Positions 1 to 8,287 of a stretch of 64,000 nt of DNA are shown here, in pieces. A program made the position numbers and the translations under genes. Below the pieces are notes generated by a model, which was not told the DNA's origin, did not search any database, and saw nothing but the letters and a program-made list of their open reading frames with translations. Source of the DNA: an uncultured Mediterraneibacter sp. (lineage in GTDB: Bacteria; Bacillota; Clostridia; Lachnospirales; Lachnospiraceae); contig NZ_CAKRDI010000003.1 of assembly GCF_934309415.1 (NCBI RefSeq), positions 62,001 to 126,000 of the forward strand, in the 5' to 3' direction. Positions within the stretch are counted from its first letter, which is position 1. Every line of letters begins with the position of its first letter.

Positions 1-1038
1 CCGACCGCAGGAATTGTATGTCCATTTCATCTGAATATAGCATTGGCGGAAAATGCAAGTGAAAACGGAGTAGAATTCAAATTTAACACAGAGGCGGAAA
101 CAATCCGGAAATCAAAAGAAGGATGGAGTATCAAAACCAATCAAGGAGTACTGGAAACCAAGTGCATCGTAAATGCAGCGGGAGTATATGCCGATCATTT
201 TCATAATATGGTGAGTGAAAAGAAGATTCATATTACGCCGAGAAAAGGAGAATATTGTCTGTTGGATAAAACAGCAGGGAATCTGGTTGGAAGAGTAATT
301 TTTGCACTTCCGGATCAGTATGGCAAGGGAGTTCTTGTCACGCCGACGATTCATGGAAATCTTTTGATTGGTCCAACTGCAAATGATATCGAAGATAAAG
401 AAGGAACCAATACAACAAGAGAAGGACTGGATGAAGTACTGAAAAAAGCCGGAATGAGCGTGAAACAGATTCCGGCCCGTCAGGTAATTACTTCCTTTGC
501 AGGACTTCGCGCCCACGAGGACGGGCATGAATTTATCATTGAAGAAGTGGAAGGGGCAGAAGGCTTTATTGACTGTGCAGGAATTGAATCTCCGGGGCTG
601 ACCAGTTGTCCGGCAATCGGAGAGATGACAGCGGAACTTGTATGCAGAAGATTAAAACCAGAGAAAAAGAAAGCGTTTAAAGCGGTCAGAAAAGGAATCC
701 TGAATCCAGAGAAACTGAGCAGGGAAGAATATGCAGAACTGATCCGTCAGGAACCGGCTTATGGGAATATCATCTGTCGTTGTGAAAAGGTGACGGAGGG
801 AGAAATCCTGGATGCCATTCACAGACCACTCGGGGCACGTTCGCTGGATGGAGTCAAGCGGAGAACACGTGCCGGAATGGGACGGTGTCAGGCAGGCTTC
901 TGCTCTCCGAGGACAATGGAAATTCTTGCAAGAGAATGGGGAGTAAGTATGGAAGAGATTACAAAATCAGGGAAAGGTTCTGAGATCATTGTGGGAATCA
1001 ACAAAGACAGTTATGAGGGAGGTGAGCAGCATGAGTAA
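1..1038 (+). CDS. NAD(P)/FAD-dependent oxidoreductase (GlpA-like) with C-terminal BFD-like [2Fe-2S] domain, 5' partial
   Basis: The frame is open from base 1, so the N-terminal FAD-binding Rossmann motif lies outside the window; a TTG at 43 is only an internal codon. The visible part resembles the substrate half of glycerol-3-phosphate/2-hydroxyglutarate dehydrogenase-like flavoproteins (VNAAGVYADH, GLRAHEDG, ESPGLTSCPAIG). The C-terminal ~80 residues carry a BFD-like [2Fe-2S] signature: CRCE (IICRCEKVTEGEI) followed by CQAGFC. It is followed with an 8-nt overlap by a second FAD oxidoreductase and then a DUF1667 gene, the usual three-gene arrangement in Clostridia, where the products are thought to form an anaerobic GlpABC-like dehydrogenase. 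Family assignment is firm. The substrate (glycerol-3-phosphate or another hydroxy acid) is inferred from family knowledge only. Confidence 0.85.
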   Translation, partial: PTAGIVCPFHLNIALAENASENGVEFKFNTEAETIRKSKEGWSIKTNQGVLETKCIVNAAGVYADHFHNMVSEKKIHITPRKGEYCLLDKTAGNLVGRVIFALPDQYGKGVLVTPTIHGNLLIGPTANDIEDKEGTNTTREGLDEVLKKAGMSVKQIPARQVITSFAGLRAHEDGHEFIIEEVEGAEGFIDCAGIESPGLTSCPAIGEMTAELVCRRLKPEKKKAFKAVRKGILNPEKLSREEYAELIRQEPAYGNIICRCEKVTEGEILDAIHRPLGARSLDGVKRRTRAGMGRCQAGFCSPRTMEILAREWGVSMEEITKSGKGSEIIVGINKDSYEGGEQHE

Positions 1039-2335
1039 TTATTCAGTGATGAAGTATGATCTTGTCATCATCGGTGGTGGACCGGCAGGACTGGCGGCAG
1101 CAGTTTCGGCAAAGGAAAATGGATGTGACAGTATTCTGATTCTGGAAAGAGACAAAGAACTTGGAGGGATCCTGAACCAATGTATTCACAATGGGTTTGG
1201 ACTGCATACATTTAAAGAAGAACTGACCGGACCGGAATATGCTGCAAGGTTTATTTCACGTGTAAAAGAACTGGAAATCGAATATAAACTGAATACAATG
1301 GTAATGGATATCAGTAGTGAAAAACTGGTTACAGCCATGAATCGTGAGGATGGATTATTTGAAATCCAGGCGGAAGCAGTTGTGCTTGCGATGGGATGCA
1401 GAGAACGTTCCAGAGGGGCACTGAATATTCCAGGATATCGTCCAGCCGGAATCTTTTCAGCAGGAACGGCACAGCGACTGGTGAATATGGAAGGATATCT
1501 GCCGGGACGTGAAGTGGTAATTCTCGGGTCAGGAGATATAGGTCTGATCATGGCACGAAGAATGACACTGGAAGGTGCGAAAGTAAAAGTGGTTGCGGAG
1601 CTGATGCCATATTCGGGCGGATTGAAACGAAACATTGTACAATGTCTGGATGATTATGGAATTCCGTTGAAGCTGAGCCATACAGTTATTGATATCAAAG
1701 GAAAAGAGCGCGTAGAGGGGATCACACTGGCAGAAGTAGATCAGAAAGGAAAACCGATCCCGGGAACCGAGGAAGAGTATTCCTGTGATACCTTGCTACT
1801 ATCCGTGGGACTAATCCCTGAAAATGAGCTTTCACGGGAAATGGGAGTGGAGATGAACGCAGTTACATCCGGCCCAAAAGTAAATGAAAGTCTGGAGACG
1901 AACATAGAAGGTGTTTTTGCCTGTGGAAATGTACTGCATGTTCATGATCTGGTTGATTTTGTATCTCAGGAGGCGGGAGCAGCAGGAAAAAATGCGGCAG
2001 AGTATATCCGTTTAAAGAGAACCGAAAAAGCAGGAACAGAAAGAGAAGAAAAAGAGCAAAAAGAGATCCAGATCTGTCCGACAGATGGTGTGAGATATAC
2101 GGTACCATGTACCATTCGACCGGAACATATGGAAGAGAAGCTGACGGTGCGTTTCAGAGTTGGAAATGTATTTAAGAATTGCTATGTCAGCGTATATTTC
2201 GATGATCAACGAGTCACGCATCGTAAACGTCAGGTTGTTGCACCGGGAGAAATGGAAGAGATTGTCCTGACGAAAAAGCAGATTCTGGAGACGGAAGACT
2301 TACAGAAAATCACAGTAAAAATGGAAGAGGAATAA
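1031..2335 (+). CDS. FAD-dependent oxidoreductase, second subunit of the GlpABC-like complex
   Basis: A 434-residue flavoprotein. An in-frame upstream TTG/ATG region exists, but the ATG at 1031 follows GAGGGAGGTGAG at good distance and overlaps the previous stop by 8 nt, so it is chosen. The N-terminus has the dinucleotide fold GGGPAGLAAA. A second Rossmann motif, ILGSGDIGLIMAR (about residues 160-172), marks a pyridine-nucleotide-disulphide oxidoreductase (Pyr_redox_2) fold. MGCRERSRG (about residue 120) is typical of the family that pairs with GlpA-like proteins. A C-terminal ~80-residue domain follows a Lys/Glu-rich linker. It probably passes electrons between the Fe-S/FAD dehydrogenase upstream and NAD(P) or another acceptor; this is inferred from family and neighbours. 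Confidence 0.87.
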   Translation: MSNYSVMKYDLVIIGGGPAGLAAAVSAKENGCDSILILERDKELGGILNQCIHNGFGLHTFKEELTGPEYAARFISRVKELEIEYKLNTMVMDISSEKLVTAMNREDGLFEIQAEAVVLAMGCRERSRGALNIPGYRPAGIFSAGTAQRLVNMEGYLPGREVVILGSGDIGLIMARRMTLEGAKVKVVAELMPYSGGLKRNIVQCLDDYGIPLKLSHTVIDIKGKERVEGITLAEVDQKGKPIPGTEEEYSCDTLLLSVGLIPENELSREMGVEMNAVTSGPKVNESLETNIEGVFACGNVLHVHDLVDFVSQEAGAAGKNAAEYIRLKRTEKAGTEREEKEQKEIQICPTDGVRYTVPCTIRPEHMEEKLTVRFRVGNVFKNCYVSVYFDDQRVTHRKRQVVAPGEMEEIVLTKKQILETEDLQKITVKMEEE

Positions 2336-2435
2336 ATAAGTTGATTCAGGAAAGTCATTATACTGAAAGTAAATTATGACATAGATTTTACAGAAAACAT
2401 TTTACAAATATGCTTTAGAAAAGAGGTGTGAGAGG

Positions 2436-2801
2436 ATGGAAGAAAAAAATCTGATCTGTATCGGATGCCCAATGGGATGCCCACTGACTGTTGCGATGGA
2501 ACAGGGGCAAGTGATTCGTGTAACTGGAAATACATGTAAACGTGGAGATATTTACGCAAGAAAAGAAGTGACAGATCCGACCAGAATAGTGACGACTACA
2601 GTAAAAGTAACAGGCGGAACAGAAGTGATGGTTTCAGTGAAGACGAAAACAGATATTCCAAAAGGAAAAATATTTGAGTGTGTCAGAGCGTTGAAAGATA
2701 TCTGCGTAGAAGCCCCGGTCCATATCGGGGACATAATTCTGGAAAATGTAGCAGGAACCGGCGTAGAAATCATAGCAACAAAAAATATCGCATCAGTTTA
2801 A
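2436..2801 (+). CDS. DUF1667 domain protein, small Cys-rich partner of the flavoproteins
   Basis: A 121-residue protein starting with ATG after AGAGGTGTGAGAGG. The N-terminus has closely spaced cysteines (ICIGCPMGCPL and a further CKRG), suggesting an Fe-S or metal site. The rest, with KTKTDIPKGKIFEC and HIGDIILENVAGTG, matches the DUF1667 family that follows GlpA/GlpB-like genes in Clostridia. It lies 100 nt downstream of the second flavoprotein with no terminator between and is followed by a strong terminator, so it is the last gene of the operon. Biochemical role unknown; a structural or electron-transfer subunit is the likely guess. Confidence 0.85.
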   Translation: MEEKNLICIGCPMGCPLTVAMEQGQVIRVTGNTCKRGDIYARKEVTDPTRIVTTTVKVTGGTEVMVSVKTKTDIPKGKIFECVRALKDICVEAPVHIGDIILENVAGTGVEIIATKNIASV

Positions 2802-2833
2802 CTAAAAACAGGGAAGGTATCTGGTGTTACCAA

Positions 2834-2893
2834 AAGGCAATTATATATAATCCGCTCCAAAATCAGATCGGGTTGTATGTAGTTGCTTTTTTT
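2834..2893 (+). terminator. Intrinsic terminator after the GlpABC-like operon
   Basis: Bases 2834-2853 pair with 2870-2889 in a ~20-bp stem in which nearly all deviations are G-U wobbles, followed by a run of seven T. It ends the oxidoreductase operon and separates it from the CobW-like cluster. Confidence 0.85.
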
Positions 2894-2984
2894 ATGAAGA
2901 TGTGTAAGAATGAGAAAAGAAAAAATCTTTTATTTTTTGCAGATGAAACAGAAAAATGAATGATAGAAAGAGGAAAAAGACATC

Positions 2985-3932
2985 ATGGTAAAAATAGATC
3001 TGGTCACAGGTTTTTTAGGTTCAGGGAAGACGACATTTATTAAAAGATATGCAGAATATCTTATGGATCAGGGACAGAATATAGGAATCCTTGAGAATGA
3101 CTTTGGTGCAGTGAATGTGGATATGCTTCTGTTACAGGAATTGCAGGGAGACAACTGTGAGCTTGAGATGATTTCCGGGGGATGCGATCAGGAGACACAT
3201 CGGAGAAGATTCAAGACGAAACTGATTTCCATGGGAATGTGTGGATATGACCGGGTGATTGTGGAGCCGTCAGGAATCTATGATGTAGATGAATTCTTTG
3301 ATGTACTGAGAGATGATCCACTGGATCGCTGGTATGAGATCGGGAATGTGTTTGCAGTTGTAAATGCGAAACTTGAGAATCAGCTTTCTGATCAGGCAGA
3401 GTTTTTACTGGCCTCAGAAACGGCAAATGCAGGTCGGGTGATTTTAAGCAGAAGTCAGGAGGCAGCAGAAGAGGAAAAGAGAGAGACAGTGGAGCATCTG
3501 AATCGGGCCATGGCAGCGTATGGATGCAGCCGGAAACTTGAACCGTCAGAGATTCTGGATCAAGCCTGGGATGAATTCACGAAAGAAGATTTCCAGAAGA
3601 TCCTGAACAGTGGATACAGAACAGAGAGTTACAGAAAGCCGGAGTTTAATGAGAAACAGGGATTTCAGTCTCTCTATTATATGAATCTGAAGATGACGGA
3701 AGCGGAAGTAAAAACAGAGGTACAGGCAGCACTGGAAGATGAAAAATGCGGTTCGGTATTTCGTATCAAAGGATTTATGCAGACAGGAGAGAACCAGTGG
3801 ATCGAACTGAATGCTACAAAGAATGAGACAGAGATTCATCCGATTCGGGAAGGTCAGGAAGTTCTGATCGTAATCGGTGAAAGATTGGAGGAAGAAGCAC
3901 TTGCAGCCTATTTCGGATACCCGGCAAAATGA
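2985..3932 (+). CDS. CobW/UreG-type P-loop GTPase lacking the CxCC metal motif
   Basis: A 315-residue G3E-family GTPase. Walker A is GFLGSGKTTF near residue 9, and VEPSGIYDVDE is the Walker B/switch region. In COG0523 metal chaperones the segment after the ENDFG motif normally reads GGCxCC. Here it is ISGGCDQETHRRR, so two of the three metal-binding cysteines are missing and there is no His-rich loop. Compare the gene at 51000, which has both. A C-terminal CobW_C-like domain (KGFMQTGENQWIELN) is present. It is the first gene of a tightly packed group with 3901, 4901 and 5236. Its target, if it is a chaperone, is unknown. Confidence 0.8.
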   Translation: MVKIDLVTGFLGSGKTTFIKRYAEYLMDQGQNIGILENDFGAVNVDMLLLQELQGDNCELEMISGGCDQETHRRRFKTKLISMGMCGYDRVIVEPSGIYDVDEFFDVLRDDPLDRWYEIGNVFAVVNAKLENQLSDQAEFLLASETANAGRVILSRSQEAAEEEKRETVEHLNRAMAAYGCSRKLEPSEILDQAWDEFTKEDFQKILNSGYRTESYRKPEFNEKQGFQSLYYMNLKMTEAEVKTEVQAALEDEKCGSVFRIKGFMQTGENQWIELNATKNETEIHPIREGQEVLIVIGERLEEEALAAYFGYPAK

Positions 3933-4911
3933 GATACAGATCCCGGATACGTTTTTGCGTCTGGAAGAACTGGTGGAACAGAATCAGTTTGAGCTTGCAA
4001 CAGAGAAAGTGGAAGATGGGAAGCTCAGACTGATTTATCTGATGAATGATGCCGTGGAAAGTTTTCTTGTATTTGATCAGGTGAGAATGACTGGGAAATA
4101 TAAGAAAGAATATGAGGGAGAACTGGAGGCATCGCTCTCTTCTCGGACAGATCCTGAAATGAAAAAACAGGAGTATGTGCTGATCGTGAGGCAGGGAGAT
4201 TCTGTCTGCACGTTATTTTTTACAGATCTGAAGATGGAAGTGAATCTGTATGATTATGGCAAAGTCGGACATTTCTGGGTGGAGGGATATGAATATCTCA
4301 GACAATTGGAATACCGGCTCGCGATATTACGTGATAAACGGGATTACCTGGGGGAAGAGTATTGTAATCCTGTGGAGCGCAAACTTGCAGAACTGACAGA
4401 TTTCCCTCCTCTGAATTACTGCTGTTACCCGGCAGTGTCGGAAAAGTATATTGTGCCAAAGGAAGAACCGTGGGTTCCGACAGAAGAAGCGCTGGATGTG
4501 ATGGAAGAGCTTGCGGAACAGGTCGGGGACAGAAGACTGTGTTACATTTTAAAATGGTACAGAAGATATCCATGGAAGACAGTTACAAAGTTAATTGCAG
4601 GTATGCTGCACAGAAACGCACATGCCAAAGTGATTGACCTGCTGACGGAGGGTCTGAAAAATGCAGCAGCAAAGTATCCGAGACGTTCTTTTGGTGAGCA
4701 GGATGACCGGATACATACAGCAAAAGTACTGTTCGCGGAAAGGATGCAGGATAGTTTAAGACAAAAGGGAATCAGGGCAGAAGTGCTGCAGGAAGAACCA
4801 TTTGTTGCAGTAAAAGATTCTGTAGAATATAAGGTATATCTGATGATCTGGAAGAAAGGGATCATCAATCGGACGGTAGAAGTAAAAGAGGTGACAGAAA
4901 GTGCGGTATAA
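3901..4911 (+). CDS. Uncharacterised protein, possibly DUF3878-like
   Basis: The frame opens at a GTG (3877), but a TTG at 3901 sits just after GGAGGAAG and is the better start, overlapping the GTPase gene by 32 nt; about 336 residues. No signal peptide or membrane segment is seen. It is rich in Glu, Leu, Tyr and Trp (YDYGKVGHFWVEGYEYLRQLEYRL-type segment near residues 125-145). The sequence reminds me of the DUF3878 family of Clostridia, but I cannot confirm that without a profile search. Translational overlap with genes on both sides suggests co-expression with the CobW-like GTPase and a linked function. Confidence 0.7.
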   Translation: MQPISDTRQNEIQIPDTFLRLEELVEQNQFELATEKVEDGKLRLIYLMNDAVESFLVFDQVRMTGKYKKEYEGELEASLSSRTDPEMKKQEYVLIVRQGDSVCTLFFTDLKMEVNLYDYGKVGHFWVEGYEYLRQLEYRLAILRDKRDYLGEEYCNPVERKLAELTDFPPLNYCCYPAVSEKYIVPKEEPWVPTEEALDVMEELAEQVGDRRLCYILKWYRRYPWKTVTKLIAGMLHRNAHAKVIDLLTEGLKNAAAKYPRRSFGEQDDRIHTAKVLFAERMQDSLRQKGIRAEVLQEEPFVAVKDSVEYKVYLMIWKKGIINRTVEVKEVTESAV

Positions 4912-5122
4912 AATACTTGAGATTTATGAAGCTGATTTTGGATGCGAGGAGCGTCCGGAAGGACAGGAAACGATGGTACAGGTGAAGTTTCAGTCAGAAG
5001 AAGGGGACATACAGTGTATGCTTGTGCCGGATCGCAGACTGTATGAGCTTGGAGTAGATGAAGGAGATGAGGTGTTACTGTTCACAGGTAACCTGCAAAC
5101 AGTAACGTATCTCGCCATTTAG
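4901..5122 (+). CDS. Small protein whose C-terminus was replaced by a 143-bp repeat insertion
   Basis: A 73-residue acidic protein starting at GTG 4901, overlapping the previous gene by 11 nt. Family not recognised. The last 15 residues (LLFTGNLQTVTYLAI) are translated from the repeat element at 5074-5216, which also supplies the stop. Deleting the element and one copy of its 8-bp duplication (GATGAGGT / GACGAGGT) restores a frame reading DEVQVKDGTILLQ-stop, a natural-looking ending. The restored gene would overlap the start of the next gene at 5236. The gene has therefore been altered recently. Whether the chimeric protein still works is unknown. Confidence 0.7.
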   Translation: MRYKILEIYEADFGCEERPEGQETMVQVKFQSEEGDIQCMLVPDRRLYELGVDEGDEVLLFTGNLQTVTYLAI

Positions 5123-5216
5123 AATCGCCTACGGCGATGGGCGAGATACATTCAGGACAAAACGTGCATCCTCCATGCCAATCAGCGGAGTGATTGACAT
5201 GGGAGTGAACAGTAAC
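5074..5216 (+). mobile_element. 143-bp repeat element, copy 1 (R1 family, intact)
   Basis: Starts GTTACTGTTCAC and ends GTGAACAGTAAC, a perfect 12-bp inverted end. Internal structure: an imperfect 33-bp palindromic module (5074-5106); a hairpin with stem GTATCTCGCC / GGCGAGATAC (5107-5149) and inner stem ATCGCC / GGCGAT; and a third hairpin (5173-5202) around CCATGCCAATCA / TGATTGACATGG. Flanked by 8-bp duplications GATGAGGT (5066-5073) and GACGAGGT (5217-5224), 7 of 8 matching. It has no open frame of its own. The size, ends and duplication fit a MITE-like non-autonomous mobile element. Confidence 0.85.
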
Positions 5217-5235
5217 GACGAGGTACAGGTAAAAG

Positions 5236-6285
5236 ATGGAACTATATTATTACAGTAAGATGAATAAGGTGCAGCAGGTTGCATATCATGCCATGCTTCA
5301 GGGGGTTCGTGGACTGGAAGAAAGTTTTCAGGTTCCGAAAATGGAAGGAGAAGCGCTTTATAATATCTTTTTTCAGATGCGTCTGGATCATCCAGAGATT
5401 TTCTGGGCAACCGGATTCAAATATCGGTATTATCAGGATTCACCGAACATTATTTTTCTGCCGGAATATTTATTTGAGAAGAATAAGATCAAAGAACATC
5501 AGAAAGCGATGATTTCTCGTGTGGAGAAACTGGCACGTCAGGCAAAGGGGCTTTCTGAATGGGAAAAGGAAAAGTACATTCATGATTTTATCTGTGAAAA
5601 TGTAAAATATGATAAATTAAAAAAATCATATTCCCATGAGATCATTGGACCGCTGGGACAGGGAGTAGGAGTCTGTGAGGGAATTGCGAAGGCTGTAAAA
5701 GTACTTTGTGATGCACTCGGAATCTGGTGCATGATCGCAATCTGTGGAAATAATCCTGAGAAAGGGATCAAATACAGACATACATGGAATATTGTAAAAA
5801 TCAATGGAACCTATTATCATCTGGATGCAACATTCGATAATACACTGACGAGGAACTGTCATCTGGGAGATGAGATCCGGTATGATTATTTTAATCTGGA
5901 TGACAAGAATATTTTCAGAGACCATGAGCCTTTGATCGCACCGGCGCCTGCCTGTCAGGATGGAGATCATTTTTATTATAAAGAGAAAAAGCTGTCTTTT
6001 ACAAAGCAGGAGGATGTTTATAAGAGAGCACTTCAGATGGCGAAAAAGGGACGTGTTCTGACTTTTCACTGGAGAGGCGGATATCTGACCAGACAGGTAT
6101 TGGATGAGCTTTTAGGGTTAATTGAAAAGGCCGGAACAGAAAGGCAGAAGGTAGCAAGGATCAGCCTGAACTGGCCACAGGCAGTCCTACGTTTTGGTTA
6201 TGTACCGGTGGAAACATCCACAGGAATGACAGCAGATGTGGCAATGGAAGATGCAAATGAAGGAGAAAAATTCGAGGGAGAATAA
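5236..6285 (+). CDS. Transglutaminase-like cysteine-protease-fold protein
   Basis: A 349-residue protein. The catalytic triad of the transglutaminase-like superfamily is visible: Cys in GVGVCEGIAKA (near residue 148), His in RHTWNIV (about 178) and Asp in YHLDATFDN (about 194). There is no signal peptide, so the protein is probably cytoplasmic. The ATG at 5236 lies only 20 bp after the repeat element, so expression now depends on the element junction. Before the insertion it overlapped the upstream small gene. Cluster neighbours are a CobW-like GTPase and two unknown proteins. The substrate (protein crosslink, peptide or isopeptide) cannot be told from sequence. Confidence 0.8.
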   Translation: MELYYYSKMNKVQQVAYHAMLQGVRGLEESFQVPKMEGEALYNIFFQMRLDHPEIFWATGFKYRYYQDSPNIIFLPEYLFEKNKIKEHQKAMISRVEKLARQAKGLSEWEKEKYIHDFICENVKYDKLKKSYSHEIIGPLGQGVGVCEGIAKAVKVLCDALGIWCMIAICGNNPEKGIKYRHTWNIVKINGTYYHLDATFDNTLTRNCHLGDEIRYDYFNLDDKNIFRDHEPLIAPAPACQDGDHFYYKEKKLSFTKQEDVYKRALQMAKKGRVLTFHWRGGYLTRQVLDELLGLIEKAGTERQKVARISLNWPQAVLRFGYVPVETSTGMTADVAMEDANEGEKFEGE

Positions 6286-6343
6286 ATTTACAAGAGAAAG
6301 TCAGTGTGCTAGAATGTAGAAGTAAATGTTAAATGATATAAAA

Positions 6344-6375
6344 ATTGCTGTTTGCAGACGTTTGTAAACAGCAAC
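6344..6375. repeat. Hairpin resembling a degenerate solo R1 module
   Basis: TTGCTGTTT pairs perfectly with AAACAGCAA over 9 bp, in the 5' leader of the asparagine synthase-like gene. It shares CTGTTTGCAG and AACAG with the 33-bp R1 module, and the A-to-G and T-to-C changes lie opposite each other so pairing is kept. It could be an old solo copy or an unrelated leader hairpin. Confidence 0.4.
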
Positions 6376-6408
6376 AAAAGGATCAAAAGATATAGGAGAG
6401 GTGTACTG

Positions 6409-7947
6409 ATGATAACAGTAAAAGAATATAGAGGCCATATCCGTAACTGGGAAGAGCTTTGTGAGCGACTTGGTATAGATCTGTCACTTTCAAGAGAAGA
6501 CAGAGAAAAAGAGATTCTGGTAAAGGCTTATCAGACATGGGGCTATGAGATGGCAGACCATATGTATGGAATGTTTGCATTTGCGCTGTGGGATGATGAA
6601 GAGAAGAAGTTATTTTGTCTGAGAGATCAGTTTGGAACAAAACCATTTTATTATTATGAGACTGCAGACGGACAGCTGTTATATGGAACAATGGTTCGTG
6701 ATATCATATCTCAGCCGGGATTTGTAAAAGAACTGAATGAAGAGATGCTGCAGATTTATCTGAGTCTTACTTATGTGGCAGGTGAGGATACATTCTTCCG
6801 CGGACTGAAAAAATTGATGCCGGGAAGATATCTGGTATGGCAGGATGGAAAACTTTCTATCACAAGATACTGGAAGCCAGAGTTCCATCCAGATGAGAGT
6901 AAAACGCTGGAAGAGTGGGCGGATGAGATTCACACAACATTGACAGAGATCATGCCAGAAGTAAAAACTGCAGATGAGACAGTAGAGTCTTTCCTGTCAG
7001 GTGGAGTAGATTCTTCTTATGTACTTGCTATGTCTGATGCACAGCAGGCTGATTCCTGTGGTTACGAGGAACCGAGATTTGACGAGTCTGTACTTGCCGC
7101 AAAGACAGCAGAACTTCTCGGAAGAAAATTCTCCAGAAGCCTGATTACACCGGAACAGTTCTTTGATATCGTACCGTATGTAATGTACAACATGGAGCAG
7201 CCATTGGGTGATGCATCTGCGATTGTATTTACACTTGGATGTAATGCGACGGCAGAACATACAAAGATCTGCTATTCAGGAGAAGGTGCAGATGAGTTCT
7301 TCGGTGGATATAACATGTACAGAAACGCAGAGCGTTATGGAGAGAATCTGAAGACTTTCTATGTTGGAAATACAAACATCATGAAAGAGGATGAGAAGAA
7401 GAAGATTCTTAAAAAATATGATCCGGATGTTCTTCCAATCGAAGTTGCAAGAAGCATTTACGAAGAGACAGACGGTATGGATCCACTGGCAATTATGTCT
7501 GATGTGGATATCCAGATCTGGCTGGAAGGAGATATTTATCTGAATGTAGATAAGATGAGTACAGCAGCAGGACTGGAGATCAGAATGCCGCTGACAGACA
7601 GAAGAATTTTTGATATTGCATCCCGTATGCCTTCAAGATTTAAAGTAAATGAGGAACAGAATAAAGTGGCATTCCGTACAGCAGCCGCAAAAGTGCTTCC
7701 AGAAGAAATCGCATTCCGTAAGAAACTTGGATTTATTGTTCCGATCCGAATCTGGATGGCTGATGAGAGATACAATCAGGATGTACAGCGTCTGTTCCAC
7801 AGCGAGATTGCAGAGAAGTTCTTTAATGTAGATGAGATTAATGCAATTTTTGATGAGTATGTAGGCGGAAACTCTGATAACTGGAGAAAAGTATGGACAA
7901 TCTATACATTCCTTGTATGGTATGAAGAGTATTTTGTAAAAAGATAA
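6409..7947 (+). CDS. Asparagine synthase-like protein lacking the glutaminase cysteine
   Basis: ATG at 6409 follows ATAGGAGAGGTG; 512 residues. The C-terminal synthetase domain is complete, with the PP-loop SGGVDSSY (near residue 205), GEGADEFFGGY and the GLEIRMPL segment. The N-terminus starts MITVKEYRGHIRNW and enters the glutaminase (GATase-II) fold part-way (GYEMADHMYGMFAFALWD, RDQFGTKPFYY). The Met-Cys start that provides the catalytic nucleophile in AsnB is absent. Such a protein should not hydrolyse glutamine and may use free ammonia or a different substrate. No amidotransferase or RiPP genes are nearby, so a lasso-peptide role is not supported. Confidence 0.82.
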   Translation: MITVKEYRGHIRNWEELCERLGIDLSLSREDREKEILVKAYQTWGYEMADHMYGMFAFALWDDEEKKLFCLRDQFGTKPFYYYETADGQLLYGTMVRDIISQPGFVKELNEEMLQIYLSLTYVAGEDTFFRGLKKLMPGRYLVWQDGKLSITRYWKPEFHPDESKTLEEWADEIHTTLTEIMPEVKTADETVESFLSGGVDSSYVLAMSDAQQADSCGYEEPRFDESVLAAKTAELLGRKFSRSLITPEQFFDIVPYVMYNMEQPLGDASAIVFTLGCNATAEHTKICYSGEGADEFFGGYNMYRNAERYGENLKTFYVGNTNIMKEDEKKKILKKYDPDVLPIEVARSIYEETDGMDPLAIMSDVDIQIWLEGDIYLNVDKMSTAAGLEIRMPLTDRRIFDIASRMPSRFKVNEEQNKVAFRTAAAKVLPEEIAFRKKLGFIVPIRIWMADERYNQDVQRLFHSEIAEKFFNVDEINAIFDEYVGGNSDNWRKVWTIYTFLVWYEEYFVKR

Positions 7948-8010
7948 AGAATAAATAAAAGAACCTTTGAAATTTGAATGGTGTGCAAAACAGATTCATG
8001 AAAATGCAGG

Positions 8011-8029
8011 ACTCTATAGTCTATAGAGT
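8011..8029. other. Near-perfect palindrome
   Basis: ACTCTATAG-T-CTATAGAGT, a 19-bp palindrome 64 bp after the asparagine synthase-like stop. There is no T-run, so it is not a terminator. It could be an operator or a site for an unlinked protein. Confidence 0.4.
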
Positions 8030-8083
8030 AATCTATGACATAATCTTGCAGGAATGATTTTCAAGACAAGACAGGATTTAGTA

Positions 8084-8116
8084 GTTACTGTTTGTAGGTT
8101 ACCTGTGAACAGTAAC
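8084..8116. repeat. Solo 33-bp R1 module
   Basis: A single 33-bp palindromic module beginning GTTACTGTTTG and ending GTGAACAGTAAC, the same as the end module of the 143-bp element. No clear 8-bp duplication is visible here (flanks ATTTAGTA and ATCATAAA), so it is old or was truncated. The gap that follows to 8244 holds only an 18-codon ATG frame (8143-8199), which I do not call. Confidence 0.75.
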
Positions 8117-8244
8117 ATCATAAAAATTTCAGAGGTTTATTTTATGAGTACCTTCAATTTTGAGCAGATATTTGCTTTTCAGAACTCTAAAAATTTTTAA
8201 TTGAGTTAGAGATGAACAGAAAGTTTGATTAAAAAAGTACAATA

Positions 8245-8287
8245 AAAAATCCACCATATGCACTCACGCTATACAGTGGATTTTTTA
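8245..8287 (-). terminator. Bidirectional intrinsic terminator at the end of the repeat-array transcript
   Basis: On the minus strand AAAAAATCCAC...GTGGATTTTTT forms a stem that extends with wobble pairs to about 16 bp around an 11-nt loop, ending in a T-run. It lies just beyond the last array unit. The symmetric A/T tracts mean it could also stop plus-strand readthrough from the asparagine synthase-like gene. Confidence 0.8.
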
